Source: a bacterium BMS3Bbin02
Lineage (GTDB): Bacteria > Actinomycetota > Acidimicrobiia > Spongiisociales > UBA5794
Assembly: GCA_002898115.1 (NCBI GenBank)
Contig: BDTL01000170.1
Location: 1 to 17,818 of the forward strand
Length of the DNA: 17,818 nucleotides
Direction of reading: 5' to 3'
The position numbers were made by a program, and so were the translations under genes. Shown here in pieces: positions 1-8,803 of this stretch (positions within the stretch are counted from its first letter, which is position 1; each line of letters starts with the position of its first letter). The notes under the pieces are model-generated. The model saw only the letters and a list, made by a program, of their open reading frames with translations. It ran no database searches and was not told where the DNA came from.

Positions 1-253
1 AAAACACTGCAAGCGATGTCATTGACGGACCCTTCCCAACCATGCGCGGACAACGAGTAGACAAAAGGGAAGCGACACACCAAACCTATGCCGCCAGAGC
101 AACGTGTTCAAGACTGTTGTGGCAACGACGTCAGGCGAGCTCTCACGTGGCCTGCGCGACGACCGTCTCCGACATTGCTACGGCACACGCAGCACCGTTG
201 CTACGTCGCGACACCAAAGCTTCAGCGTCAGAGTTGTGGTGCCGAAGTAGCAT

Positions 254-1039
254 GTGTCTATGAAACAGGCTGCGTTCTTCGATCTCGACAAGACGGTTAT
301 CGCCAAGTCATCAACTTTGGCGTTCGGAAAGCCGTTCTATAAGGCCGGGCTCTTTGGTACCCGTACGCTGATGAAGATCGGGCTTGCGCAACTCTTCTAT
401 GTCATCTTCGGCGCCGACGAGGACTCGCTCGAAAAGGCTCGCGACCAGATGCTCCAGCTCACCGCCGGGTGGCATCGTTCGGAAATCGAACAGCTTGTCG
501 AGGAAACACTTGAAGAGGTCGCGGCGCCGTTGGTGTACGCCGAGGCCCTGTTCTTGATCGACGAGCACAAACGCAACGGACGCTCGGTGTTCATTGTGTC
601 GGCAAGTCCCGAACAGGTCGTCCGCCCGGTCGCCCGCTACGTGGGTGTCCCAAACATCATCGCGTCGAAGGTTAAAACCGATGAGGCCGGGTTCTTTCTC
701 CCTGAGCTTGAGCGCTACGCCATGGGCCAGGGCAAGGTCGATGCGCTCAACGAACTCGTCGAGAAAGAGGACATCGATCTCGAAGGCAGTTACGCCTACT
801 CCGATTCGATAACCGATCTCCCCATGATGGAAATGGTCGGCAACCCCGTCGCTGTCAATCCCGAGAAGGAGCTCCGCAAGGTCGCCGAGGAGCGCGGCTG
901 GCCGATACTGGAGTTCCAACGCCCCGTGAGCCTCGGCGAACCGCTTCGCAAGAGAGTCCCGGTGCTGTCGAGTGCCACGATCGCCGCAGTGATCGGCGGC
1001 TTCGCGGTCGCAACGCTGCTGCGCCGAAAACGAGCCTAA
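254..1039 (+). CDS. HAD-superfamily phosphatase, subfamily IB (SerB-like), with C-terminal membrane anchor
   Basis: The 261-residue product has the four HAD motifs in order. Motif I is DLDKT (nucleophile D10, acid/base D12), motif II is IVSASP around S116, motif III is the lysine of GQGK (K161), and motif IV is YSDSITDLP (D184, D188). The helical cap between motifs I and II fits subfamily IB, which includes phosphoserine phosphatase-like enzymes, so it probably hydrolyses a small phosphomonoester; the substrate is unknown. Residues about 236-256 form a hydrophobic helix followed by RRKRA, suggesting a C-terminal anchor with the catalytic domain in the cytoplasm. The start is GTG at 254 with a weak GAAG upstream; ATG at 260 is an equal alternative. 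Its stop overlaps the stop of the convergent MFS gene. Confidence 0.85.
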   Translation: MSMKQAAFFDLDKTVIAKSSTLAFGKPFYKAGLFGTRTLMKIGLAQLFYVIFGADEDSLEKARDQMLQLTAGWHRSEIEQLVEETLEEVAAPLVYAEALFLIDEHKRNGRSVFIVSASPEQVVRPVARYVGVPNIIASKVKTDEAGFFLPELERYAMGQGKVDALNELVEKEDIDLEGSYAYSDSITDLPMMEMVGNPVAVNPEKELRKVAEERGWPILEFQRPVSLGEPLRKRVPVLSSATIAAVIGGFAVATLLRRKRA

Positions 1040-2430
1040 CCGCCCGTATCGGGAGTGTCGCCCTTTGCGGCGTCGCGTTCCTTCCGAGCCGCATCACCCT
1101 CGGCGCGAGCCACTTCTAGCTTTTCGGTGGTGAGTTTCGGCCTCGCCCACAGCGCTACCCCCAACGTGAAGATCGCGGCCACGAGGTACGGCATTCGCAA
1201 CGCCAGATCACGTCCGGCGGCGACCTCGGTCGCTCGTACGACAAGGCCACCGGTAATCACACCTGCGGGCAACATCCCCCAGGAAACGAACCGGTACACC
1301 GAGTTGACCCGGCCGAGAAGATCGTCAGGAATGATCGCCTGCCGAAACGATACCGTGATGATGTTCCACACCGTCGCGATGAACGCAGCAATCCCCAGAA
1401 GCAGCCACACAATCCGCCAGTCACGCGCGAACCCGACGATACCGGGCACCACGGCGAGTGTCACGAGCGTGAGGAAGAGGGCCGTACCGGGACCAACTCG
1501 CTCCGCAGTCTTCTTCCCGAGCAGACTCCCGAGGACACCCCCGATGGCCCCGGCCGTGCCGAGATAGGCGAGGATCCGAGCGTCGGCCCCGAGGATCTCC
1601 TGGGCCCAGAGGACAAAGACGACAGATTGAAACGAGAAGGTCGCCATCATCAACCCGAGGGTGACCGCCATGGGCCACAACACCGTGTGGGCGCGCAACC
1701 ACCGAACCCCTTCACGTACTTCAACCGTCCATGTGGGTCGATCAGCGGGTGCGCCCTTGGCCCGCGGAGGTGTAAACGTTCCCTTCAGGGTTGCGACGAG
1801 TACCGCCGCGATTGCGAAGGACACCGCGTCGAACCCGAGCGGCAGAGCCAGCGCGACCCCCAGCAGTGCCGCCCCGATCAGCGGACCGATGAAACTGTTC
1901 GACACCCCCTCCGCCGCCCACATCCGACCGTTCGCCGTCTCGAGATCATCGATATCGACGATGGACGGCAAGATCGTCTGCGACGCGTTGTCACGCAAAA
2001 CCTCTGCGAAGCCGAGCAGGAAGGCGCCGACAAGGAGCACCCCGTACAGTGTGAGATCCTCGGCGAAGGGCAGGCCTGCTTCGATGACTTCCGGCGTCGG
2101 TAAACCATCCTGGCGACTCAACACCACGAATGCCATAACACCGATCAATGCAGCGCGAAGCACGTCCATTATGACCATGAGGTTGCGGCGGTCATATCGG
2201 TCGGTGATGACACCGGCCGGCAAGGCGAATAGCAGCCACGGGAGTTGTTGGGCGAGGCCGATGCCGGCGATGAGAAGCACGTTTCGGGTCACCGATGACG
2301 CGATCCACGGGTACGCAATCACCCCGACACCGTCACCGATGTTCGAAACCACGGTTGCGACCCACAGCTTCCAGTAGTTCGCATCGAAACGAGGTTTCGC
2401 CCCTCTGACTGTCTTTCTCGCTTCAGCCAT
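1036..2430 (-). CDS. MFS exporter (EntS/MFS_3-like), second paralog of the pair
   Basis: A 464-residue polytopic membrane protein of the length usual for 12-helix major facilitator transporters. The loop 2-3 signature is visible as GVITDRYDRR after the first two hydrophobic helices, and the pattern resembles proton-driven efflux proteins of the EntS/MFS_3 group. The substrate is unknown; siderophores, lipophilic drugs or metabolites are all possible. The C-terminal tail after the last helix is charged and Lys/Glu/Ala-rich (KERDAAKGDTPDTGG). The ATG at 2430 is preceded by AAGGGG at suitable spacing. It lies 99 nt downstream of a very similar transporter gene, so it is probably the last gene of the arsR-MFS-MFS unit. 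Its stop overlaps the convergent HAD gene's stop by 4 nt, which leaves no room for a dedicated terminator. Confidence 0.85.
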   Translation of the reverse strand: MAEARKTVRGAKPRFDANYWKLWVATVVSNIGDGVGVIAYPWIASSVTRNVLLIAGIGLAQQLPWLLFALPAGVITDRYDRRNLMVIMDVLRAALIGVMAFVVLSRQDGLPTPEVIEAGLPFAEDLTLYGVLLVGAFLLGFAEVLRDNASQTILPSIVDIDDLETANGRMWAAEGVSNSFIGPLIGAALLGVALALPLGFDAVSFAIAAVLVATLKGTFTPPRAKGAPADRPTWTVEVREGVRWLRAHTVLWPMAVTLGLMMATFSFQSVVFVLWAQEILGADARILAYLGTAGAIGGVLGSLLGKKTAERVGPGTALFLTLVTLAVVPGIVGFARDWRIVWLLLGIAAFIATVWNIITVSFRQAIIPDDLLGRVNSVYRFVSWGMLPAGVITGGLVVRATEVAAGRDLALRMPYLVAAIFTLGVALWARPKLTTEKLEVARAEGDAARKERDAAKGDTPDTGG

Positions 2431-2529
2431 CAGATCCCCTTACATCTTGAACGAGGACGGCGACGATGCGGCACCCGGCCCGCAGCACACTGAGAGCAGC
2501 CCTCGTCCAACCCACTGTCGCCGACCGGT

Positions 2530-3936
2530 CTATCCATCGCTCGTGGTGTCACGTTCCGCAGTATGTCGCTTGTGGGCCTCACGCTGTTCTCGGGCAGCGA
2601 TGCCCGCGGCGCGGGCCGCTTCTAGTTTCTCGGTCGTGAGTTGAGGTATCGCCCACACCACAACCACCGTCAGAACCACCGCTGCGACAAAGTACGGCAT
2701 GCGTAACGCCAGGTCGCGATTGGCGAATATCTCGGTACTTCTCATGACAAGACCACCCGCCAGCAGACCGATAGGCATCATCCCCCACGCAAAGAACCGG
2801 TAGACGGAGTTCACCCTGCCAAGGAGATCGTCCGTGATGATCGTCTGACGCAACGAAACCGTAATCACGTTCCACACCATGCTCGCAAGAGAACCGATGA
2901 CGATAACCACCCAGACGGCCCACCAGTCACGCAGGAATCCCGTGAAAGCGGGGAGCACCGCCATGATGACCAACGTAAAAGCAAGAGCGGTTCCAGAGCC
3001 GGCGCGCTCGGCGATCCTCTTCGCAAGCACGCTGCCGACCACACCACCGACCGCTCCGCCGGTCCCGAGATAGGCCAGAATCCTCGCATCGGCCCCGAGA
3101 ATCTCCTGCGCCCAGAGCACGAACACGGCGGTCTGACCCGCAAACGCAGCGTTGAGGATGCCGAGAATGATCGCCATCGGCCACAGGACGCTGTGAGCGC
3201 GGAGCCACCGGAATCCCTCGCGTATCTCGTCCTTCCAGTTGGGTCGTTGCTCAAACGCGGCGTCCGCTCGCTGTGGAGTGAACACTCCCTTCATTGTCGC
3301 AACAAGCACGGCCGCAAGGAGGAAGGAGACCGCATCGAATCCGAGTGGCAAGGAGAGGGCAACGCCGAGAAGCACAGCGCCGACAAATGGGCCGATGAAA
3401 CTGTTCGACACCACTTCTGCGGCCCACATCCGGCCGTTCGCAGTTTCCAAATCGTCGGCGTCAACAATCGCCGGGAGGATTGTCTGAGAGGTGTTGTCAC
3501 GCAGCACTTCGGCGAACCCGAGAAGCAGCGCCCCGACCAGCAGTACCCAGTACAAAGTGAGATCTTCAGCGAACGGTAGACCCTGCTCGATGACATCCGG
3601 CGTCGGTAAACCCTCCTGGCGCCCGAACACAATCAGCGCCATGACACCGATCAACGCCGCACGGATCACATCCATCAACACCATGATCTTGCGCCGATCG
3701 AACCGATCGGTGATGACGCCCGCGGGAAGCGTGAACACCAACCACGGAAGCCGCTGCGCGATCGCGATGCCGGCAATGAGCAGTCCGTTACGGGTGACCG
3801 ACGACGCAATCCACGGATACGCAATGGCACCGATACCGTCACCGACATTCGAGATCACACTTGCGGTCCACAGCTTCCAGTAGTTCGCATCAAGACGAGG
3901 TTTCTTCTTCTCTGATTCGCTCGTTGCCTCAGTCAC
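2530..3936 (-). CDS. MFS exporter (EntS/MFS_3-like), first paralog of the pair
   Basis: A 468-residue, 12-helix-type major facilitator protein with loop motif GVITDRFDRR. It aligns with its downstream neighbour almost without gaps: shared stretches include DANYWKLW, YPWIASSVTRN, GLPFAEDLTLY, SQTILP, DDLETANGRMWAAE and LLGRVNSVYRF. The reading frame stays open further upstream, but I place the start at GTG 3936. A strong GGGAGGGAG lies just before it, and the upstream part would be only the arsR gene read in another frame. This start overlaps the arsR stop by 8 nt, indicating translational coupling. It is probably the main export pump controlled by that regulator; the substrate is unknown. Confidence 0.85.
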   Translation of the reverse strand: MTEATSESEKKKPRLDANYWKLWTASVISNVGDGIGAIAYPWIASSVTRNGLLIAGIAIAQRLPWLVFTLPAGVITDRFDRRKIMVLMDVIRAALIGVMALIVFGRQEGLPTPDVIEQGLPFAEDLTLYWVLLVGALLLGFAEVLRDNTSQTILPAIVDADDLETANGRMWAAEVVSNSFIGPFVGAVLLGVALSLPLGFDAVSFLLAAVLVATMKGVFTPQRADAAFEQRPNWKDEIREGFRWLRAHSVLWPMAIILGILNAAFAGQTAVFVLWAQEILGADARILAYLGTGGAVGGVVGSVLAKRIAERAGSGTALAFTLVIMAVLPAFTGFLRDWWAVWVVIVIGSLASMVWNVITVSLRQTIITDDLLGRVNSVYRFFAWGMMPIGLLAGGLVMRSTEIFANRDLALRMPYFVAAVVLTVVVVWAIPQLTTEKLEAARAAGIAAREQREAHKRHTAERDTTSDG

Positions 3937-4579
3937 CCGACTCCCTCCCGTCATCGCCGGCATCCGGCAGAATCGGTCGGTCGGTTGGATAGATACCCGC
4001 AAGCAACCCGTAGACGGTGTCGCCGCCGGGCTCCTGATCGACAAATTCCGCCGTGAGGTCAAATAGTCGCTTGGCGAACTCCTGGATGCGATCTTCGGAA
4101 AGCCGCATGCGACGCAGCGTGAACGCAGGGAACGTGGCGCCTTCTTCGAATACCATCTCGCTCTTCGCTTCGTCGAGCATCGCGGTTCTTTCTGCGGCAG
4201 GTCCGGTAGCGGGGAGAACAAAGGTCCGACCGGTACGCCCGTAGTACTTCTCGGTCATGGCCCGTACCTTGCGGGTTCGCACGACCTTCACCAGACCATG
4301 GTGCTCAAGGTTCTTGAGGTGATACCCGACAGTTCCCTTCGGTTTCCCGAGAGCCTCCGCAAGCTGGGACGTGGTCGCGGAACGTTCCAGGAGCAGATCA
4401 AGGATGATCATGCGGGTCCGGTCGGACAGGGCCTTCATCTGCTCCGGGGTTGTCAGAAACACCAACGAATCAAGCGCGTAGTCGCGCGTTGCCGTGGCGG
4501 GGACAACAAACGGATCTGGTTTCGTGGGCTGGACCGGCTTAGGAGCGTTCGGACTCGCCGGTATCGGTTTGGTCGACAT
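3929..4579 (-). CDS. ArsR-family winged-helix transcriptional regulator
   Basis: A 216-residue DNA-binding protein. After a Pro/Lys-rich N-terminal tail of about 30 residues comes a winged helix (about 43-120): EQMKALSDRTRMIILDLLLE, then helix-turn-helix SQLAEALGKPKGTVGYHLKNLE, and a wing ending near KYYGRTGRTF. It has no cysteine at all, so it is not a classical thiolate metal sensor. The C-terminal half (about 125-200) is helical and may bind a ligand or form the dimer. The ATG at 4579 is the only plausible in-frame start and sits at the predicted transcription start. It overlaps the end of the upstream gene by 41 nt and the downstream MFS gene by 8 nt, so it probably regulates export and itself through the inverted repeat at 4590-4605. 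Confidence 0.88.
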   Translation of the reverse strand: MSTKPIPASPNAPKPVQPTKPDPFVVPATATRDYALDSLVFLTTPEQMKALSDRTRMIILDLLLERSATTSQLAEALGKPKGTVGYHLKNLEHHGLVKVVRTRKVRAMTEKYYGRTGRTFVLPATGPAAERTAMLDEAKSEMVFEEGATFPAFTLRRMRLSEDRIQEFAKRLFDLTAEFVDQEPGGDTVYGLLAGIYPTDRPILPDAGDDGRESGD

Positions 4580-5081
4580 TTCCCGTATTGTCGGGATTCC
4601 CCGACCATTTGTCAACTGACTGTGCCCACACCGCGAGAGCAGCCAACGAAGCGACCGCCAGCAACACGCCGAAGAGCAGCGGCAGATTGCTCGGTCCGGT
4701 GTCCTCGCCGGCATCGGCGGGGGCCTGGAACGTACCGAGACGGTCGAATACCACCGGATCGACACCGAGGTCGGTCAGAGTGACCAGGTCGGAGGTGACG
4801 ACGTCGACACCGAGTCTGGCTTCGAACGCGATCCGCACATCGCGGACCTCTGAGAATGTCAAGAACCCCCCGTACCGCCCATCGCCGAGCGGTGACAACG
4901 CAACCGGAGGCAGCTCTCGCCCGGCGTCAACGATGCGGGCAACCACTGCGTCGGGTCCGGAAGGAGCTTCTACGCTCACTTCGACAACAAACTCACCGTC
5001 CATCGAGACAGCTTTCGCATCGGCATCACCGAACGGTGCGGCGAGCTGGAGCGTGAGGAATAGAGCAATGACTAGCGGCAT
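4539..5081 (-). CDS. Secreted or membrane-anchored protein of unknown function
   Basis: A 180-residue protein I do not recognise. Residues 1-25 look like a signal peptide (MPLVIALFLTLQLAAPFGDA). Residues about 28-115 are rich in alternating hydrophobic residues (EFVVEVSVEAP, GDGRYGGFLTF, DVRIAFEARLG), as in an Ig-like beta sandwich; a distant YtkA/CopC-like fold is only a guess. A hydrophobic helix at about 133-153 is followed by an acidic, polar tail, so the domain probably faces outside with the tail in the cytoplasm. The start is ATG 5081; two GTG codons 6 and 9 nt upstream are alternatives, and the ribosome site is weak. It is divergent from leuC, and its last 41 nt overlap arsR and contain the arsR promoter. 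Confidence 0.65.
   Translation of the reverse strand: MPLVIALFLTLQLAAPFGDADAKAVSMDGEFVVEVSVEAPSGPDAVVARIVDAGRELPPVALSPLGDGRYGGFLTFSEVRDVRIAFEARLGVDVVTSDLVTLTDLGVDPVVFDRLGTFQAPADAGEDTGPSNLPLLFGVLLAVASLAALAVWAQSVDKWSGNPDNTGNVDQTDTGESERS
4587..4615 (-). promoter_or_regulatory. Promoter of arsR-MFS operon, probably leaderless
   Basis: On the minus strand, TTGACA (4615-4610) is a perfect -35 box. Exactly 17 nt separate it from GACAAT (4592-4587), a 4/6 match to the -10 consensus. A transcription start about 7 nt downstream would fall at 4579-4581, on or next to the arsR ATG at 4579. No Shine-Dalgarno is therefore needed, and the transcript would be leaderless or nearly so, a common arrangement in Actinomycetota. 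The whole promoter lies inside the coding end of the upstream gene. The boxes and spacing are seen; activity is inferred. Confidence 0.6.
4590..4605. promoter_or_regulatory. Perfect inverted repeat, candidate ArsR operator
   Basis: GTCGGG and CCCGAC form perfect 6-bp arms separated by 4 nt. The repeat fills most of the spacer between the -35 and -10 boxes of the arsR promoter and covers three bases of the -10 box. Bound protein there would block RNA polymerase, so autorepression by the adjacent ArsR protein is the simplest reading. Binding is inferred from position and symmetry. Confidence 0.55.
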
Positions 5082-5165
5082 AAACACCACGATACCGTCG
5101 CAGGTCGACGACTTGGTTCCTTCCCGATCCCGTCTACCATCAATGCCCCGCTCGGGAGGTAAGAC

Positions 5166-6578
5166 GTGACGGGCGCTAGGACGCTGTTCGAGAAAGTATG
5201 GGATGACCACGTCGTTCGCCGCGTCGACGGCGAACCCGACCTGCTGTACATCGACCTTCACCTCGTCCACGAAGTCACCTCACCACAGGCATTTGAAGCG
5301 CTCCGGATGAGTGGACGCGGCGTTCGTCGTCCCGATCTGACTCTCGCCACGATCGATCACGGCGTTCCGACGATTGGTCGGGAGTTTGGAATCCAGGACC
5401 CCTTGTCCAAGAAGCAGATCGAGACGCTAATAACTAACTGCAACGACTCGACCATCACGCTTCTCGACATCGACGACCCGCGGTCCGGCATCGTGCATGT
5501 TGTCGGCCCCGAACAGGGTGTCACCCAGCCCGGCATGACGATCGTGTGTGGCGACTCGCACACCTCCACCCACGGAGCGTTCGGCGCTCTGGCCTTTGGT
5601 ATCGGCACCAGCGAGGTCGAGCATGTTCTCGCTACTCAGACGTTGCCGCAGGCGAAACCGAAATCCATGGCCGTCACCGTTGACGGAGATCTCCCAACCG
5701 GGGTCACGGCAAAGGACATCATCCTGGCGATCATCGCCGAGATCGGTGTTGATGGTGGTGTCGGGTACGTCATTGAATACCGCGGATCAGCCATCGAGGC
5801 CCTCTCGATGGAAGGCCGAATGACGATCTGCAATATGAGCATCGAGGCGGGTGCGCGAGCCGGCCTGATAGGTCCAGACCACAAGACGTATGCCTATGTC
5901 AAGGATCGACCCCGAGCCCCCCGAGGGGCCGCCTGGGACGAGGCCGTTGCATACTGGTCGACGTTGCCCACCGATCCCGCAGCAACATTCGACCGCGAAG
6001 TCACGATCGACCCAGCAACACTTGTCCCCTACGTTTCGTGGGGCACCAACCCCGCACAGACACTCCCCGTGACAGGATCAGTGCCGTCGCCCGATGACTT
6101 CGAGAACGCCCTCGACAAGGATTCGACTCGCCGAGCCCTCGAATACATGGGTCTCACCGCTGGAACACCAATCACCGAAATTGTGATCGACCGCGTGTTT
6201 CTCGGCTCATGCACAAACGGCCGAATCGAAGATCTCCGTGCGGCCGCGGCGGTGCTCAAGGGTCACACCGTCGCCGACGGTGTGCACGCAATGGTGGTCC
6301 CCGGTTCCGGGCTCGTGAAGCTCCAGGCCGAGGAGGAAGGTCTCGATACCATTTTCCTGGATGCGGGCTTTGAATGGCGTGATGCCGGGTGCTCAATGTG
6401 TCTCGCGATGAATCCCGATGTGCTGTCACCCGGCGAACGATGTGCATCAACGTCCAATCGGAACTTCGAGGGGCGTCAAGGGCGTGATGGCCGGACCCAC
6501 CTCGTAAGCCCTGCAATGGCTGCCGCAGCAGCGGTCAAAGGGCACTTCGTCAACGTCGCACAATGGGATCTGAAATGA
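5166..6578 (+). CDS. leuC: 3-Isopropylmalate dehydratase large subunit
   Basis: The 470-residue product is the large, iron-sulfur subunit of isopropylmalate isomerase, which with LeuD converts 2-isopropylmalate to 3-isopropylmalate in leucine synthesis. The three 4Fe-4S ligands are clear: C349 in [13 protein letters not shown], and C409 and C412 in CSMCLAMN. Other family signatures are [31 protein letters not shown] and the C-terminal [10 protein letters not shown]. Length is normal for the bacterial family. The GTG start at 5166 follows GGGAGGT at good spacing. It overlaps leuD by 4 nt (ATGA). A weak promoter candidate, TTGGTT (5113) and TACCAT (5135) with a 16-nt spacer, precedes it; no leader peptide or attenuator is visible in the 84-nt spacer. 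Confidence 0.97.
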   Translation: MTGARTLFEKVWDDHVVRRVDGEPDLLYIDLHLVHEVTSPQAFEALRMSGRGVRRPDLTLATIDHGVPTIGREFGIQDPLSKKQIETLITNCNDSTITLLDIDDPRSGIVHVVGPEQGVTQPGMTIVCGDSHTSTHGAFGALAFGIGTSEVEHVLATQTLPQAKPKSMAVTVDGDLPTGVTAKDIILAIIAEIGVDGGVGYVIEYRGSAIEALSMEGRMTICNMSIEAGARAGLIGPDHKTYAYVKDRPRAPRGAAWDEAVAYWSTLPTDPAATFDREVTIDPATLVPYVSWGTNPAQTLPVTGSVPSPDDFENALDKDSTRRALEYMGLTAGTPITEIVIDRVFLGSCTNGRIEDLRAAAAVLKGHTVADGVHAMVVPGSGLVKLQAEEEGLDTIFLDAGFEWRDAGCSMCLAMNPDVLSPGERCASTSNRNFEGRQGRDGRTHLVSPAMAAAAAVKGHFVNVAQWDLK

Positions 6579-7177
6579 GACCGGTGACCACCATCGAGGG
6601 CCAGATGGCGCCCCTCCCGCGCGCCAACGTCGATACCGACCAGATTATCCCGAAGCAGTTTCTCAAACGTGTCGAACGTTCCGGATTCGGGCCGTTCCTG
6701 TTCTACGACTGGGCCGTCGATCCCGAGGGTGAACTGATCGAAGATTTCGTGACGAACCGACCCGAATACGTGAGCGCCGTGGTCCTTGTGTCGGGTCCCA
6801 ACTTTGGATCAGGGTCGTCTCGCGAACATGCCCCATGGTCACTCGAGGACTGGGGATTCAAGGCGATCATCGCACCATCGTTCGCCGATATCTTCCTCAA
6901 CAACTGCTACAAGATCGGTCTCCTCGCAATCGTGCTCGACACGGCAACAGTCGATCGGCTGACCGAGATAGCGCAGGACCCACAGAATCGCATCGCGATC
7001 AATCTTGAGAACCAAACCGTGATCGCCGGCGATGTTTCCGTGAGTTTCGACATCGACCCGTTCGTCAAACATTGCCTGCTCAATGGTCTCGATACGATCG
7101 CCCTCACGATGCAGCATGAAGACGACATCGCGACGTACGAAGGTGGCAGGCTCACCCACCGGCCGACTGTCTGCTAA
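6575..7177 (+). CDS. leuD: 3-Isopropylmalate dehydratase small subunit
   Basis: The 200-residue swivelling small subunit pairs with LeuC to form the isopropylmalate isomerase active site. Family motifs are [14 protein letters not shown] near residue 18, [17 protein letters not shown] (about 74-90) and the following [15 protein letters not shown]. Length is typical of the E. coli-type LeuD. I chose ATG 6575, which overlaps the leuC stop as ATGA and has GGGA upstream, rather than ATG 6563, which has no ribosome site. The stop overlaps the next gene's start as TAATG. Confidence 0.96.
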   Translation: MRPVTTIEGQMAPLPRANVDTDQIIPKQFLKRVERSGFGPFLFYDWAVDPEGELIEDFVTNRPEYVSAVVLVSGPNFGSGSSREHAPWSLEDWGFKAIIAPSFADIFLNNCYKIGLLAIVLDTATVDRLTEIAQDPQNRIAINLENQTVIAGDVSVSFDIDPFVKHCLLNGLDTIALTMQHEDDIATYEGGRLTHRPTVC

Positions 7178-7548
7178 TGGACCGTCCAACCCGCCAAGAG
7201 CAGGCCCGGGCGATCCTTGAACGTCGGGCCCGCAAGCTCGCATCCCAATCAATCGGACGCCGGGCGACATCCACCGCGGACTTCGAAGAAGCGTTCAATC
7301 TTGAGATGATGGACCTCTACGCAGAGATTCCGGATAAGGAAACGCTGCTCGGCCTCGGCCGGAACCTCGTCGGCCCCCATGACGGGTTGTACATTCTCGA
7401 CGACGGCGACTCGTTCCGGATCTACCTTCAGGAGAAGGGGGAGACCTATCAGGGATTCAAGGGTGCCGATTTTGAGACAGCTCGATCCATCGTGATCGAC
7501 CTCGTGATCCAGCTCGACGGCCTCCCCTTCACCCCACCCGGCATCTAG
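7177..7548 (+). CDS. Small protein of unknown function, coupled to leuD
   Basis: A 123-residue soluble protein I do not recognise, with no signal peptide, membrane helix or cysteine. Residues 1-45 are Arg/Ala-rich and probably helical (ARAILERRARKLASQSIGRR). Residues 65-123 look alpha/beta (LYILDDGDSFRIYLQEKGETY, then a helix TARSIVIDLVIQ). Its ATG shares one base with the leuD TAA (TAATG), which implies translational coupling and co-expression with leucine synthesis. Codon use looks like that of the neighbours. Its stop is 14 nt before the insertion sequence, so the gene itself appears intact. Confidence 0.7.
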   Translation: MDRPTRQEQARAILERRARKLASQSIGRRATSTADFEEAFNLEMMDLYAEIPDKETLLGLGRNLVGPHDGLYILDDGDSFRIYLQEKGETYQGFKGADFETARSIVIDLVIQLDGLPFTPPGI

Positions 7549-7562
7549 CCCACATCCCCCCC

Positions 7563-7583
7563 GTTTTGGCGTCCATTTGGGCG
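7563..7583 (+). repeat. Left terminal inverted repeat of the IS30-family element
   Basis: This 21-bp sequence is the exact reverse complement of 8804-8824. It lies 58 nt upstream of the transposase start and is the expected transposase-binding end. Confidence 0.88.
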
Positions 7584-7641
7584 ATATACCGCGGTGGTCT
7601 CAAGTGGTGTGCGCGACGGGGTGACCTTTTGAGGTGATTTT

Positions 7642-8796
7642 ATGTCTCGTCCACGGATTCCGTATCGGGTAGCGAGGGTGGCTCTGTTTGAGCTTGCCCG
7701 GGGTGCAACGATCAGGGAGGCAGCCGAGTACACCGGGGTGTCTGGCCGTTCGGTTGATCGTTTCGTGTACGAGTATGGGCGGATGACTTTACGTGAAACG
7801 AAACAGCGTCCAGATGTGTTGACGATCGATGATCGTGAGGAGATCTGGATGGGTATCCAACGGGGCGAAACAACACCTGAGATCAGTGTCCGGTTGGGGA
7901 GAGACCGTTCGACGATCTGGCGGGAGATCAAACGCAACGGTGGCCGGGAGAATTATCGCATGTGCCGCGCCCAGGACCGTGCCCACAAAAAAGCCCGGCG
8001 TGAACGCCCGACATGGGTGGAGACCAGGCCGTGGCTATGGGTGATCGTGGTGGGGTTGTTGAAACACAACAAGTGGTCACCCGAGCAGATTTCTCAGCGG
8101 CTTCGCAGAGACCACCCCGATGATCCATCATGGTGGGTGTCACACGAAACGATTTATCAAACTATCTATATCCAAGCCAGAGGCGAGTTACGTAAAGAAC
8201 TCATGGCCTGTCTGCGTTCTGGACGCACCACACGTAAACCCCACCGGCGTGGAGTTACCACCACCGGGGGTACGATTACCGGGAAGGTGATGATCTCAGA
8301 GCGGCCCGCTGAGGCTACCGATAGGGCCGTACCCGGGCATATCGAGGGAGACCTCATTGTCGGCAAAGACGGGAAAAGCTTCGTAGCGACATTGGTGGAG
8401 CGCACCACCCGGTTCGGGCTACTCATCAAAGTTGATTCCAAGAACGCTACACACGTCGCACAGCGTCTCTCCGAACACGTCCAGACGCTCCCAACCCAGC
8501 TCGCCAAGACCCTCACCTGGGACCAAGGCACCGAACTCGCTCACCACACCCAGTTCACTATCGCAACCGGGATCCCCGTCTATTTCTGTGACCCGCACTC
8601 ACCGTGGCAACGGGGCTCCAACGAGAACTTCAACGGCCTCGTCCGACAATTCCTCCCCAAAGGAACCGACCTCTCCGTACACTCCCAAAACGACCTCGAC
8701 GAATACGCCCGACTACTCAACAACCGACCACGCAAAACGCTTAACTGGGACAAACCAGCAGAGCGATACAACCAACTCGTCGCGCCCACCGCTTGA
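7642..8796 (+). CDS. IS30-family transposase
   Basis: A full-length 384-residue DDE transposase. The N-terminus has two helix-turn-helix regions (about 22-45, and about 78-98 with [20 protein letters not shown]), which bind the terminal repeats. The catalytic triad is D237 in [12 protein letters not shown]294 in TWDQGTEL and E328 in the IS30 signature [22 protein letters not shown]294 and E328 are separated by 33 residues as usual for the family. The ATG at 7642 follows a strong GAGGTGATT site. No frameshift or stop interrupts it, so it looks potentially active. Confidence 0.96.
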   Translation: MSRPRIPYRVARVALFELARGATIREAAEYTGVSGRSVDRFVYEYGRMTLRETKQRPDVLTIDDREEIWMGIQRGETTPEISVRLGRDRSTIWREIKRNGGRENYRMCRAQDRAHKKARRERPTWVETRPWLWVIVVGLLKHNKWSPEQISQRLRRDHPDDPSWWVSHETIYQTIYIQARGELRKELMACLRSGRTTRKPHRRGVTTTGGTITGKVMISERPAEATDRAVPGHIEGDLIVGKDGKSFVATLVERTTRFGLLIKVDSKNATHVAQRLSEHVQTLPTQLAKTLTWDQGTELAHHTQFTIATGIPVYFCDPHSPWQRGSNENFNGLVRQFLPKGTDLSVHSQNDLDEYARLLNNRPRKTLNWDKPAERYNQLVAPTA

Positions 8797-8803
8797 AACC
8801 ACC

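Noticed and set aside
42..342. Two short overlapping open frames upstream of the HAD gene
   Set aside because: Arg/Cys-rich composition, no ribosome site and overlap with each other; 1-253 shows no RNA gene, repeat or clear promoter I can support.
3964..3978. Repeated CGGTCGGT-like sequence resembling the TetR operator half-sites; similar CCGACCGGT at 2522 and 4228
   Set aside because: Two of the three lie within arsR coding sequence, none has the full spaced palindrome or a promoter beside it; likely chance.
3937..4221. 95-residue N-terminal extension of the first MFS transporter
   Set aside because: It is the arsR gene read in another frame; the strong ribosome site at GTG 3936 and normal family length favour the shorter form.
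5113..5140. TTGGTT-16-TACCAT as the leuC promoter
   Set aside because: Both boxes are weak and the spacer short, so it is only mentioned with leuC and not listed as a feature.
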